Assembly (NCBI GenBank): GCA_020441605.1
Contig: JAGRLX010000004.1
Coordinates: forward strand, 1-21,314
Source: Alphaproteobacteria bacterium
Lineage (GTDB): Bacteria > Pseudomonadota > Alphaproteobacteria > Rhizobiales > Aestuariivirgaceae
Length of the DNA stretch: 21,314 bases
Reading direction: 5' to 3'
Below are positions 13,975 through 19,692 of this stretch, in pieces; position 1 is the first letter of the stretch; the number at the start of each line of letters is the position of its first letter. A program made the position numbers and the translations under genes. A model generated the notes under the pieces. The model ran no database searches. It had not been told where the DNA came from and saw nothing but the letters and a program-made list of their open reading frames with translations.

Positions 13975-14690
13975 GTTTCGAGTCCTGTGATGATGTTGAG
14001 GCCGACGAGGGCCGAAAGATGCAGAGCCTGATCGAAGTCGGGATGATGCGACAGCATCTGGTCAAGCACTTCCACAAGACCTGCCCCGGCAATGAGTCCG
14101 GCGAGAAAATCATGGGCCTGGTGCGACAGGCCGCGAATGCTCACCTCGGCAAAGGGACGCGACACCAATGCCCATTCGGGAGTTCCCGTCGCAATGTCCC
14201 GGAATGGCCGCCCGCCGTGATGGGCATGCCAGATCGATACCGCGGCATGATTGAACCGGGCAACTGCCGCCGAGGGATGAATCCGAAATCGGGCTCTGGC
14301 CCAATCCTCCGCCCGGACGGCCGCCAGAGCGTCGACGGACAAGGGCGTCGCCTCTGCCGCATGATAGGAAAGCCACCACAGGTCTTCGAGCCGCGCCACG
14401 TCGGCAAGGTAGGGCACCGCCGCTGCCGGTTCGAAGCCCGCCACATGGTCCGGAAATTCGCCGCCATAATTGATCAGCACCGGCGAACGGGGCCGGTGGC
14501 GCTCCGCAAAACTGCCCGCCATGGCGGCAAAGAAGGCGCTACCCGTCAGCTGTTCGGTCACCGGAAACCGGACCCGCAGGGCGCCGATGAGCGCCGCCGA
14601 TACATTGTTGCGATAGACCGAGAAGCGCGGATGCGGCAGCGGTTCCGCCCAGTCACCGATCGCCCGGTCGAATGTTCCCGCTGTGATCAT
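13971..14690 (-). CDS. bufC: DUF2063 / HvfC-BufC-type RiPP maturation partner
   Basis: A 239-residue protein with the DUF2063 N-terminal pattern: RFSVYRNNVSAALIGALR, VRFPVTEQLTGSAFFAAMAG, SPVLINYGGEFPDHVAGFE, VPYLADVARLEDLWWLSYHA. A smaller C-terminal domain follows (about 150-239; WARARFRIHPSAAVARFNH, SHQAHDFLAGLIAGAGLVEV). In characterised MNIO systems this partner helps the DUF692 enzyme engage its precursor peptide. Here its ATG overlaps the MNIO stop by 4 bases (ATGA), consistent with a stoichiometric complex. No signal peptide or membrane segment, so it is cytoplasmic. The symbol follows the bufferin nomenclature and is given by family and context. Confidence 0.85.
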   Translation of the reverse strand: MITAGTFDRAIGDWAEPLPHPRFSVYRNNVSAALIGALRVRFPVTEQLTGSAFFAAMAGSFAERHRPRSPVLINYGGEFPDHVAGFEPAAAVPYLADVARLEDLWWLSYHAAEATPLSVDALAAVRAEDWARARFRIHPSAAVARFNHAAVSIWHAHHGGRPFRDIATGTPEWALVSRPFAEVSIRGLSHQAHDFLAGLIAGAGLVEVLDQMLSHHPDFDQALHLSALVGLNIITGLET

Positions 14691-15541
14691 GCCGCGCGTC
14701 TCCCAGCCGTGGCCAGAATTTCATCCGCCTGCCGGACCTCGGCCAGCAGGGCCGCGAACGGCGGCACGTCGTTGTCGCGCTCGATGAGACTGGGCAGCGG
14801 GCCGGTGCGGGTGATGACCAGCCGGAACAGGCTCCAGACATGGTCGGTGACGGGCGAACCATGGGCATCGATCAGAATCTCATCCCCGGCTGGATCGGTG
14901 GACCTGTCGTGTCCGGCGAGATGGATTTCCTGGACCAGGTGCAGCGGATAGGCGGCGATGTAAGCGTCTGGCGCGGTCTTCAGGTTCACCGCCGACACGA
15001 AGACATTGTTCACGTCGAGCAGCAGTCCGCACCCCGTCCGCCGCGCGACTTCCGCGATGAAATCAGGTTCCGACCAGGTGCTTTCGTCGAAGGTCATGTA
15101 ACTCGACGGGTTCTCGAGCAACATCTGCCGGCCCATGGCCTCCTGGGTTTCGTCGATATGCGCGCAGACCCTGGTCAATGTCCCGGTGGTATAGGGCAAT
15201 GGCAACAGGTCGCTCAGATAGCCGGTATCGTGGGTCGACCAGGCTAGGTGTTCCGAGAACAGCCCGGGCTGATAGGTCGCGTTCAAGATCCGGAGGCGGG
15301 CCAGATGGTCCCGGTCCAGCGGCCCCACCCCACCGATGGACAGGCCCACCCCATGCAGTGAAACCGGATACCGTTCGCGGATCGCAGATAGATAGCGGTG
15401 CGGTGGGCCGCCGGCGCCCATGTAGTTCTCGGCGTGGATCTCGAAGAAGCCGAGGGCCGGGGGGTCGGCCAGGATGGTGCGGTAGTGTTCGGCCTTGAGG
15501 CCGAGGCCGGCCCGCGCCGGGATGGTGATCGATACGGACAT
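14687..15541 (-). CDS. bufB: DUF692 multinuclear non-haem iron oxidative enzyme (MNIO), bufferin maturase
   Basis: A 284-residue TIM-barrel enzyme of the DUF692/MNIO family. Visible ligand motifs, in order: GFFEIHAENYMG (Glu34 to Asn39), SLHGVGLSIGG (His63), FSEHLAW (Glu97, His98), LLENPSSY (Glu143, Asn144), LLLDVNNVFVSA (Asp176, Asn178-179), QEIHLAGHD (Glu205, His207), IDAHGSPV (Asp225, His227) and SLIERD (Glu254, Asp256). All core positions appear intact. MNIOs use two or three iron ions and oxygen to remodel cysteine residues of peptide substrates; bufferin-type members form thiooxazoles. The substrate is very probably the DUF2282 precursor just upstream. The ATG at 15541 has no Shine-Dalgarno sequence. 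Seven bases upstream of it a hairpin ends, which could tune its expression. Confidence 0.9.
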   Translation of the reverse strand: MSVSITIPARAGLGLKAEHYRTILADPPALGFFEIHAENYMGAGGPPHRYLSAIRERYPVSLHGVGLSIGGVGPLDRDHLARLRILNATYQPGLFSEHLAWSTHDTGYLSDLLPLPYTTGTLTRVCAHIDETQEAMGRQMLLENPSSYMTFDESTWSEPDFIAEVARRTGCGLLLDVNNVFVSAVNLKTAPDAYIAAYPLHLVQEIHLAGHDRSTDPAGDEILIDAHGSPVTDHVWSLFRLVITRTGPLPSLIERDNDVPPFAALLAEVRQADEILATAGRRAA

Positions 15542-15548
15542 GGATAAC

Positions 15549-15571
15549 GGGGGCGCCGCTGAGGCACCCCC
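15549..15571 (-). promoter_or_regulatory. Intercistronic hairpin between bufA and bufB
   Basis: Read on the coding (minus) strand, GGGGGTGCC-TCAGC-GGCGCCCCC forms a 9-bp stem with one G-U pair and a 5-base loop. It lies 10 bases after the precursor stop and ends 7 bases before the bufB ATG. The plus-strand version has a C-A mismatch, so the structure is best in the operon mRNA. No T run follows. A role in partial termination, 3'-end protection of the precursor message, or control of bufB translation is inferred. Confidence 0.6.
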
Positions 15572-15581
15572 TTCACCTTTC

Positions 15582-15869
15582 TCAGGCCGGCCGCTCGATA
15601 GGTTCGAGCGAACCCTGGCCGAGCGGTGTTTCGGTGGTCACGCAGGTGCCCTTGGGCACCAGCTTCCAGGCATTGCCCTGATAGTCGATGGTCGAGGTTC
15701 CGGCACAGCTCGTACCCTCGCCCGCGGCACAGTCATTTTGTCCCTTGAGTGAGACACCATAGCATTTCTCCATGTCGGCGGCCTGCACGGCCGTGGCTTG
15801 CACCCCGGCGATCGCCGCGGTCATGGCGCCCGCGATGGCGAGAAGCGCTGTGCGTTTGGATTGATTCAT
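15582..15869 (-). CDS. bufA: Bufferin-type RiPP precursor (DUF2282)
   Basis: A 95-residue precursor. Residues 1-30 form a Sec-type signal peptide ([18 protein letters not shown], cleavage probable after AVQA). The mature part starts [20 protein letters not shown] and contains four cysteines, at 36, 47, 55 and 76, in the DUF2282 pattern EKCYGV...NDC...SCAG...KLVPKGTC. The tail after Cys76 is rich in Gly, Pro and Glu. Studied bufferins are exported peptides whose cysteines are modified by an MNIO and which bind copper, protecting the cell under copper stress; the same role is inferred here. ACGGAGACATCTC before the ATG at 15869 gives a usable ribosome-binding site. First gene of a four-gene operon with bufB, bufC and a DoxX gene. 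Confidence 0.88.
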   Translation of the reverse strand: MNQSKRTALLAIAGAMTAAIAGVQATAVQAADMEKCYGVSLKGQNDCAAGEGTSCAGTSTIDYQGNAWKLVPKGTCVTTETPLGQGSLEPIERPA

Positions 15870-15922
15870 GAGATGTCTCCGTTGCTTGGTGTTAATGGTG
15901 GGAATCTCACAGATAAGACAGT

Positions 15923-15939
15923 CAAGTGGAAATCACTTG
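15923..15939. promoter_or_regulatory. Perfect inverted repeat upstream of bufA and just after the DMT gene
   Basis: CAAGTG-GAAAT-CACTTG is a perfect 6-bp inverted repeat with a 5-base centre. It lies 4 bases after the DMT gene stop and 53 bases before the bufA ATG. It may be an operator for the bufferin operon or a small terminator hairpin for the DMT gene. No clear -35/-10 pair for bufA was identified. Confidence 0.4.
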
Positions 15940-15943
15940 GCTG

Positions 15944-16837
15944 TTATGCTCTGGTAACAGGCCTTTCACCCTGCCGTGTCCGGCCCTCGAGCAGAATGAC
16001 GACGAGGCCCGAAAGAAGGATCAATACCATGCCACCGACGGCCATGCCATTCGGCACCTGCTCGAACACCAAGAAGCCGGAAAGCCCGGCCCAGATCATG
16101 AAGCTATAGCTGAAGGGCGCCACCGCCCGCGCCGCCGCCATGCGGTAGGCCAGATAGATGAACAGCTGTCCGCACATCACGAAGAACCCCGCCGCCACGA
16201 TCAGGATGACGGTCTTCGAACTGGGAATGGCCGGTGTCTCGAGGAACAGCGATACGGCGCCAGCCGCCAGCGAGACCGCGAGCAACGTGGAAAAAGTCAC
16301 GATCATCGCCGGTGTGCCACGCGGCACCTTGCGGGTAACGATGTCGCGCCCGGCCGCGCCTACGGCTGTGAGAAAACCGAACAGGGCGAAGGGCGAAGCA
16401 TTCGCGCCGCCCGGCTGCGCGACCAGGATGGCCCCGGTGATCGCGATGGCGACCAGCAGCATCCGGAAACCACCAATCTTTTCGCCGAAGAGCAGCCAGG
16501 CGCCGAGCAACACCAGAAACGGCGTGATTTGCACCACGGCGATCACGTCGGCGATTGGCATGTTGGCCAGCGCCAGCACGAAGCAGAAATTGGCGACCGC
16601 ATCAAGCAACGACCGCAGCATCACCCAGGGCTCGAAGACCTTGCCCAGATCGCGGGCGTGGCCCATCGTAATCAGGATCGGCAGGCACCAGAGGCAGGCC
16701 GCCGCGCCGCGCATGGTCAGCACCAGAAGCAACGGCGCTCCGTCGAGCGCCAGCTTCACGCAGGTGTCATTGGCGACAAATGTACCGGTTGCCGCCAGCA
16801 TGGCGGCAATGCCGCGAAGATTAGATTGAACGGCCAT
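15944..16837 (-). CDS. DMT superfamily (EamA-type) transporter
   Basis: A 297-residue protein with about ten membrane helices in two EamA repeats. The first repeat begins GIAAMLAATGTFVANDTCVK and includes MPIADVIAVVQITPFLVLLG and WLLFGEKIGGFRMLLVAIAI. The second includes PFALFGFLTAVGAAGRDIV and closes with PFSYSFMIWAGLSGFLVFEQ and VPNGMAVGGMVLILLSGLVV. Position-specific features (Pro in helix 4, GE...R before helix 5) fit drug/metabolite exporters. The substrate is unknown. It ends 74 bases before the bufA start on the same strand, so read-through into the bufferin operon is possible unless the inverted repeat at 15923-15939 stops it. CAGGATCCTG before the ATG gives a modest ribosome-binding site. 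Confidence 0.85.
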   Translation of the reverse strand: MAVQSNLRGIAAMLAATGTFVANDTCVKLALDGAPLLLVLTMRGAAACLWCLPILITMGHARDLGKVFEPWVMLRSLLDAVANFCFVLALANMPIADVIAVVQITPFLVLLGAWLLFGEKIGGFRMLLVAIAITGAILVAQPGGANASPFALFGFLTAVGAAGRDIVTRKVPRGTPAMIVTFSTLLAVSLAAGAVSLFLETPAIPSSKTVILIVAAGFFVMCGQLFIYLAYRMAAARAVAPFSYSFMIWAGLSGFLVFEQVPNGMAVGGMVLILLSGLVVILLEGRTRQGERPVTRA

Positions 16838-16907
16838 CAGGATCCTGCTGGAGAAGCCTATCCGCTCTCCCTACAGGGGCTGGCATCGCAAGGCAAACCG
16901 GAGCGGA

Positions 16908-17780
16908 TCAGGACGCCAGCGTAATCGGCACCTTGATGTAATGCACACCGTTGGCGTCCGCGGGTGGCAGCTTGCCTGCGCGCATGTTGACCTGGATCGA
17001 CGGCATCAGCAGCACCGGCGCAGAAAGCGTTGCGTCCCGCGCCGTCCGCATCGCCACGAATTCCTCTTCGCTGACGCCTTGATGCACATGGACATTATGG
17101 TCCAGTTCCTCGCCTACTGTGGTCTCCCAGGCATAATGGTCGCGGCCACCTTTCGGCAGATAGTCGTGGCACATGAACAGTCTGGTCTCGCGCGGCAGGG
17201 CCAGGAGCTTGCGGATCGAGCGATAGAGGACGCGCGCGTCGCCTCCTGGGAAATCGGCCCTGGCGGTACCATAGTCGGGCATGAACAAGGTATCGCCCAC
17301 GAACACCGCGTCTTCGATCTTGAACGACACGCAGGCGGGCGTGTGGCCCGGCGTGGCGATCACCTCTACGGCGAGATTGCCGACCTGGAAGCGGTCGCCA
17401 TCCTTCACCAGGCGATCGAACTCGGACCCTTCGCCGGACACGTCCTGGGCATTGAAGACCGGCCGGAAGATCTTCTGGACTTCGCGGATGCGCTCGCCGA
17501 TCACCACCTTGGCGCCGGTCTTGAGCTTGATGTAGGGCGCCCCCGAAAGGTGATCGGCATGGACATGGGTTTCCAGAACCCAGTCGATGACATAACCCTT
17601 GTCGGCCGCCATCTTGAGGATCTCGTCGGCCGAGGCAGCCGAAGCCTTTCCCGACTTGTGGTCATAGTCGAAGACCGGGTCGACCACCGCAGCGTGCTTG
17701 GTCTCCGGGTCGGCAACCAGATAGCTTACGGTGTTGGTGGGCCCGTCGAAGAACGCGTGAATGATGGGCTTCGCAGCCAT
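16908..17780 (-). CDS. MBL-fold persulfide dioxygenase-type hydrolase (ETHE1/Blh family)
   Basis: The start at 17780 is chosen because GGAGGTAGTC lies directly before it; the longer form from 17792 would begin inside that site. The 290-residue protein has the metallo-beta-lactamase ligands THVHADHLSG (His72, His74, Asp76, His77), TPGHTPAC (His146), FVGDTLFMPDYGTARADFPG (Asp163) and LFMCHDYLPKGG (His205). The PDYGTARADFPGG and HDYLPKGGRDHYAWETTVGE stretches are characteristic of ETHE1/Blh persulfide dioxygenases rather than glyoxalase II. They oxidise glutathione persulfide to sulfite with one iron. It diverges from a BigR/SqrR-like repressor gene, 79 bases apart, across an AT-rich dyad that is the likely shared operator. 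Confidence 0.88.
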   Translation of the reverse strand: MAAKPIIHAFFDGPTNTVSYLVADPETKHAAVVDPVFDYDHKSGKASAASADEILKMAADKGYVIDWVLETHVHADHLSGAPYIKLKTGAKVVIGERIREVQKIFRPVFNAQDVSGEGSEFDRLVKDGDRFQVGNLAVEVIATPGHTPACVSFKIEDAVFVGDTLFMPDYGTARADFPGGDARVLYRSIRKLLALPRETRLFMCHDYLPKGGRDHYAWETTVGEELDHNVHVHQGVSEEEFVAMRTARDATLSAPVLLMPSIQVNMRAGKLPPADANGVHYIKVPITLAS

Positions 17781-17805
17781 GACTACCTCCATATTCGTTT
17801 TGCTC

Positions 17806-17835
17806 TTGACAATATATTAGAATTTCCTAATTTAA
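17806..17835. promoter_or_regulatory. Divergent promoter and candidate BigR/SqrR-type operator
   Basis: ATTAG (17816-17820) and CTAAT (17827-17831) form an AT-rich dyad with a 6-base centre in a strongly AT-rich 25-base island, unlike the surrounding DNA. TTGACA at 17806-17811, followed 17 bases later by AATTTA, is a plausible promoter for the repressor-rhodanese-TauE operon. The opposite strand offers TATATT as a -10 for the dioxygenase gene. BigR family members bind AT-rich dyads overlapping such promoters, so repression of both directions is expected. No footprint evidence can be given. Confidence 0.6.
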
Positions 17836-17859
17836 CAACAGGTTTTTGGAGACTGCGCG

Positions 17860-18174
17860 ATGACGACGCTCCTGGTTGACGGATCCATGGCGGAATTCGA
17901 GGCCAATGCCTCGCAGGCTGCCGGCATGCTCAAGTCGCTTTCCAATGAGAAGCGGCTGATGATCCTGTGCAAGTTGCTGGATGCCGGAGAGATGAGCGTC
18001 CTGCCGCTTGCCGACCAGGTGGGTCTGAGCCAGTCGGCCTTGTCGCAGCACCTCGCCCGCATGCGTGCCGAACGCATCGTCGAATTTCGCCGCGACGGGC
18101 AAACCCTGCACTATCGCGTCGCCGATCCAAAGGTGGCGCAGGTGCTGAAGGCCCTCAAGTCCATTTTCTGCTGA
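17860..18174 (+). CDS. bigR: ArsR-family sulfide-responsive repressor (BigR/SqrR-like)
   Basis: A 104-residue winged-helix protein of the ArsR/SmtB fold: MLKSLSNEKRLMILCKLLDA, then VLPLADQVGLSQSALSQHLA with the recognition helix, then the wing ERIVEFRRDGQTLHYRVADP. It has exactly two cysteines, Cys37 in the ILCKLL helix and Cys104 as the final residue. They match the pair that forms a tetrasulfide or disulfide link in BigR/SqrR sensors, so DNA release on reactive sulfur is expected. Metal-site residues of ArsR or SmtB proper are not apparent. Its neighbours (persulfide dioxygenase, rhodanese, TauE/SafE) are the classical targets. The symbol is given by family and context; sqrR would be equally apt. 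Confidence 0.82.
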   Translation: MTTLLVDGSMAEFEANASQAAGMLKSLSNEKRLMILCKLLDAGEMSVLPLADQVGLSQSALSQHLARMRAERIVEFRRDGQTLHYRVADPKVAQVLKALKSIFC

Positions 18175-18191
18175 CCATTGGAGTTTGTACC

Positions 18192-18503
18192 ATGTCCCTT
18201 CCCCATATCAATGCCAAGGAGGCCAAGCGCCTCGTCGACCAGGGCGCCGTCCTCATCGACGTGCGCGAGGTCGGCGAATATACCGCCGAGAACATTCCCG
18301 GCGCGATGAACCACCCCATGTCACAGATGGGCCGCACGCCGGTCAAGGCAGACGCCCCGGTTGTCGTCTTCCATTGCAAGTCAGGCGGCCGCACCCGCAT
18401 GGGCGCCCATGCCCTGGCCGGATGCGTGGATGCCGAGGCCTATATCCTCGACGGCGGCATCGAGGCCTGGAAGGCGGCCGGCCTGCCAGTCAAGCGCGGC
18501 TGA
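18192..18503 (+). CDS. Single-domain rhodanese (sulfurtransferase)
   Basis: The ATG at 18192, with TTGGAG upstream, gives a 103-residue single rhodanese domain: VDQGAVLIDVREVGEYTAEN, IPGAMNHPMSQM, then the active loop VVVFHCKSGGRTRMG with catalytic Cys62, and ILDGGIEAWKAAGLPV at the end. The six-residue CKSGGR loop is typical of sulfane-sulfur transferases. In this context it would move sulfane sulfur between glutathione persulfide and thiosulfate or sulfite, feeding or relieving the dioxygenase reaction. It lies 17 bases after the repressor gene and 12 bases before the exporter, in one operon. No signal peptide, so it acts in the cytoplasm. Confidence 0.88.
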   Translation: MSLPHINAKEAKRLVDQGAVLIDVREVGEYTAENIPGAMNHPMSQMGRTPVKADAPVVVFHCKSGGRTRMGAHALAGCVDAEAYILDGGIEAWKAAGLPVKRG

Positions 18504-18515
18504 TCCGCCGGTCCG

Positions 18516-19301
18516 GTGCAGGATATCCTCGCGGTCATATCGGGGTCCCTCGTCGGGTTTGTCCTTGGCCTCGTCGGCGGCGGTGGCTCGATCATCGCCG
18601 TCCCGTTGCTTCTCTATGTGGTCGGGGTGACCTCCACCCACCTGGCAATCGGCACCAGCGCCATTGCCGTCTCGCTCAGCGCACTCGCCAACCTGGTGAA
18701 CCATGCCCGCCAGGGGCGGGTCAAATGGCCATGCGCGGCGACCTTCTCCGCAGCTGGCATTGCCGGAGCCTGGGCGGGTTCGAGTCTCGCCATCCGGATC
18801 CCCGGCGACCAGCTCCTCGCCCTGTTTGGAATCCTCATGGTGGTGGTCGGGGCCGTCATGTTGCTGCGCAAGGATGCCGACGGCAATCCGGACGTCCGCC
18901 TGAGCTTCTCAACGGCCAGCCAACTCCTGCCTCTTCTGCTCGCGATCGGCTTCGCGGTTGGGGCACTTGCCGGCTTCTTCGGTATTGGCGGCGGCTTCCT
19001 GATCGTGCCAGGCCTGATGCTGGCGACCGGCATGCCGATCGCCTATGCCATTGGCACGTCCCTGGTGGCGGTTGCCGTCTTTGGCGCGACTACCGCCGCC
19101 AACTACGCCCTCTCCGGCATGGTGGACTGGCGCATCGCGGCGATGTTTGTAGGTGGGGGAATCGTCGGAGGACTACTCGGCACCTGGGCCGGAAGCCGCC
19201 TCGCCGGCCGCAAGGGGCTGCTTTCAACGATCTTTGCAGGCTTCGTTATCCTGATTGGAATCTATGTTTCCTGGAAGGGCCTCTCGACCCTGTTCGGGTG
19301 A
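18516..19301 (+). CDS. TauE/SafE family sulfite (anion) exporter
   Basis: A 261-residue protein starting with GTG at 18516. The two TauE/SafE half-repeats are clear: GLVGGGGSIIAVPLLLYVVG near residue 20 and AGFFGIGGGFLIVPGLMLAT near 155. Each is followed by the alternating helix pattern (HLAIGTSAIAVSLSALANLV; YAIGTSLVAVAVFGATTAAN). About eight membrane helices. Family members export sulfite, sulfoacetate or related anions. Next to a persulfide dioxygenase that makes sulfite, sulfite export is the natural role. It is the last gene of the repressor-rhodanese-exporter operon. The ribosome-binding site is poor, so coupling to the rhodanese gene is likely. Confidence 0.85.
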   Translation: MQDILAVISGSLVGFVLGLVGGGGSIIAVPLLLYVVGVTSTHLAIGTSAIAVSLSALANLVNHARQGRVKWPCAATFSAAGIAGAWAGSSLAIRIPGDQLLALFGILMVVVGAVMLLRKDADGNPDVRLSFSTASQLLPLLLAIGFAVGALAGFFGIGGGFLIVPGLMLATGMPIAYAIGTSLVAVAVFGATTAANYALSGMVDWRIAAMFVGGGIVGGLLGTWAGSRLAGRKGLLSTIFAGFVILIGIYVSWKGLSTLFG

Positions 19302-19312
19302 GCAATTTTATT

Positions 19313-19328
19313 GCGCATTTGCGCTTTT
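19313..19328 (+). terminator. Weak terminator candidate after the TauE/SafE gene
   Basis: GCGC-ATTT-GCGC (19313-19324) is followed directly by TTTT. A second small dyad, GCAA/TTGC, overlaps it at 19302-19314. The stem is short, so efficiency is doubtful. Confidence 0.35.
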
Positions 19329-19375
19329 GCCGATTCCTTCCTTGCGCGGCGTGCCTCAATCTGTCATATAAATAT

Positions 19376-19394
19376 AGGACAGTGACACTGTCCT
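19376..19394. promoter_or_regulatory. Perfect 19-bp palindromic operator candidate
   Basis: AGGACAGTGACACTGTCCT is a perfect inverted repeat (9-bp arms, one central base). It lies immediately after a -10-like TATAAA (19367-19372). Another CTGTC at 19361-19365 pairs with GACAG inside the left arm, so three alternating half-sites CTGTC, GACAG and CTGTC span 19361-19392. The form suits a dimeric repressor such as a TetR- or GntR-type protein. The regulator is not in this window. Confidence 0.55.
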
Positions 19395-19426
19395 TTCGTG
19401 GTAAAGATCAAGGCGAGTGGACCCGG

Positions 19427-19525
19427 ATGATCCGGAATACGACCACAGTTCCCCTGAATGCGACGGCCGAACCGGCCGTGGCCGCCACGTTCGTGCTGCG
19501 AGCTACGCTCACCAAACGCAAATAG
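19427..19525 (+). CDS. Possible 32-aa leader peptide upstream of gltB
   Basis: ATG at 19427 opens a 32-codon frame (MIRNTTTVPLNATAEPAVAA at the N-terminus, basic end LTKRK) ending at TAG 19525. It begins 32 bases after the 19-bp palindrome and has a purine-rich AAGGCGAG upstream. It might be a regulatory leader peptide or chance. Threonine and alanine are over-represented, but no run of a single codon points to classic attenuation. Confidence 0.25.
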   Translation: MIRNTTTVPLNATAEPAVAATFVLRATLTKRK

Positions 19526-19692
19526 GAGCAGGCTCGGGCACCGCGAGATCAAGGTGCAGGGGGGTCTGATCCGGAACCGGGACAGGTGGCCAAGGCCGCC
19601 GCACCGCGATCAAACTCCCGACACGCAAGCAACAAGGGCTCTCCGGTTCTCGAAGGAACAAGGGGCCGGAATGGGATGAGGAGGAGTTGGCC

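Larger units (their letters stand above)
19302..19692 (+). other. Long leader region upstream of gltB
   Basis: This 391-base gap holds a weak hairpin after the exporter gene, a TA-rich promoter-like patch (CATATAAATATAGG, about 19365-19378), a perfect palindrome, a possible 32-codon frame and then about 165 bases with no recognisable content before the gltB ribosome-binding site (ATGAGGAGGAG). The length suggests a transcribed leader with regulatory content. Confidence 0.5.

Noticed and set aside
13881..14951. 356-codon open frame on the plus strand
   Set aside because: Antisense to the DUF2063 and MNIO genes, with no family resemblance.
15926..16924. 332-codon open frame on the plus strand
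   Set aside because: Antisense to the DMT transporter and full of charged and Gln/His residues, as expected for the reverse of membrane helices.
16941..17879. 312-codon open frame on the plus strand
   Set aside because: Antisense to the metallo-hydrolase, whose HxHxDH motif is intact.
18185..19525. 446-codon open frame on the plus strand
   Set aside because: It runs out of frame through the rhodanese and TauE/SafE genes and is extremely Arg/Pro-rich. Only its last 32 codons are considered as a separate small frame.
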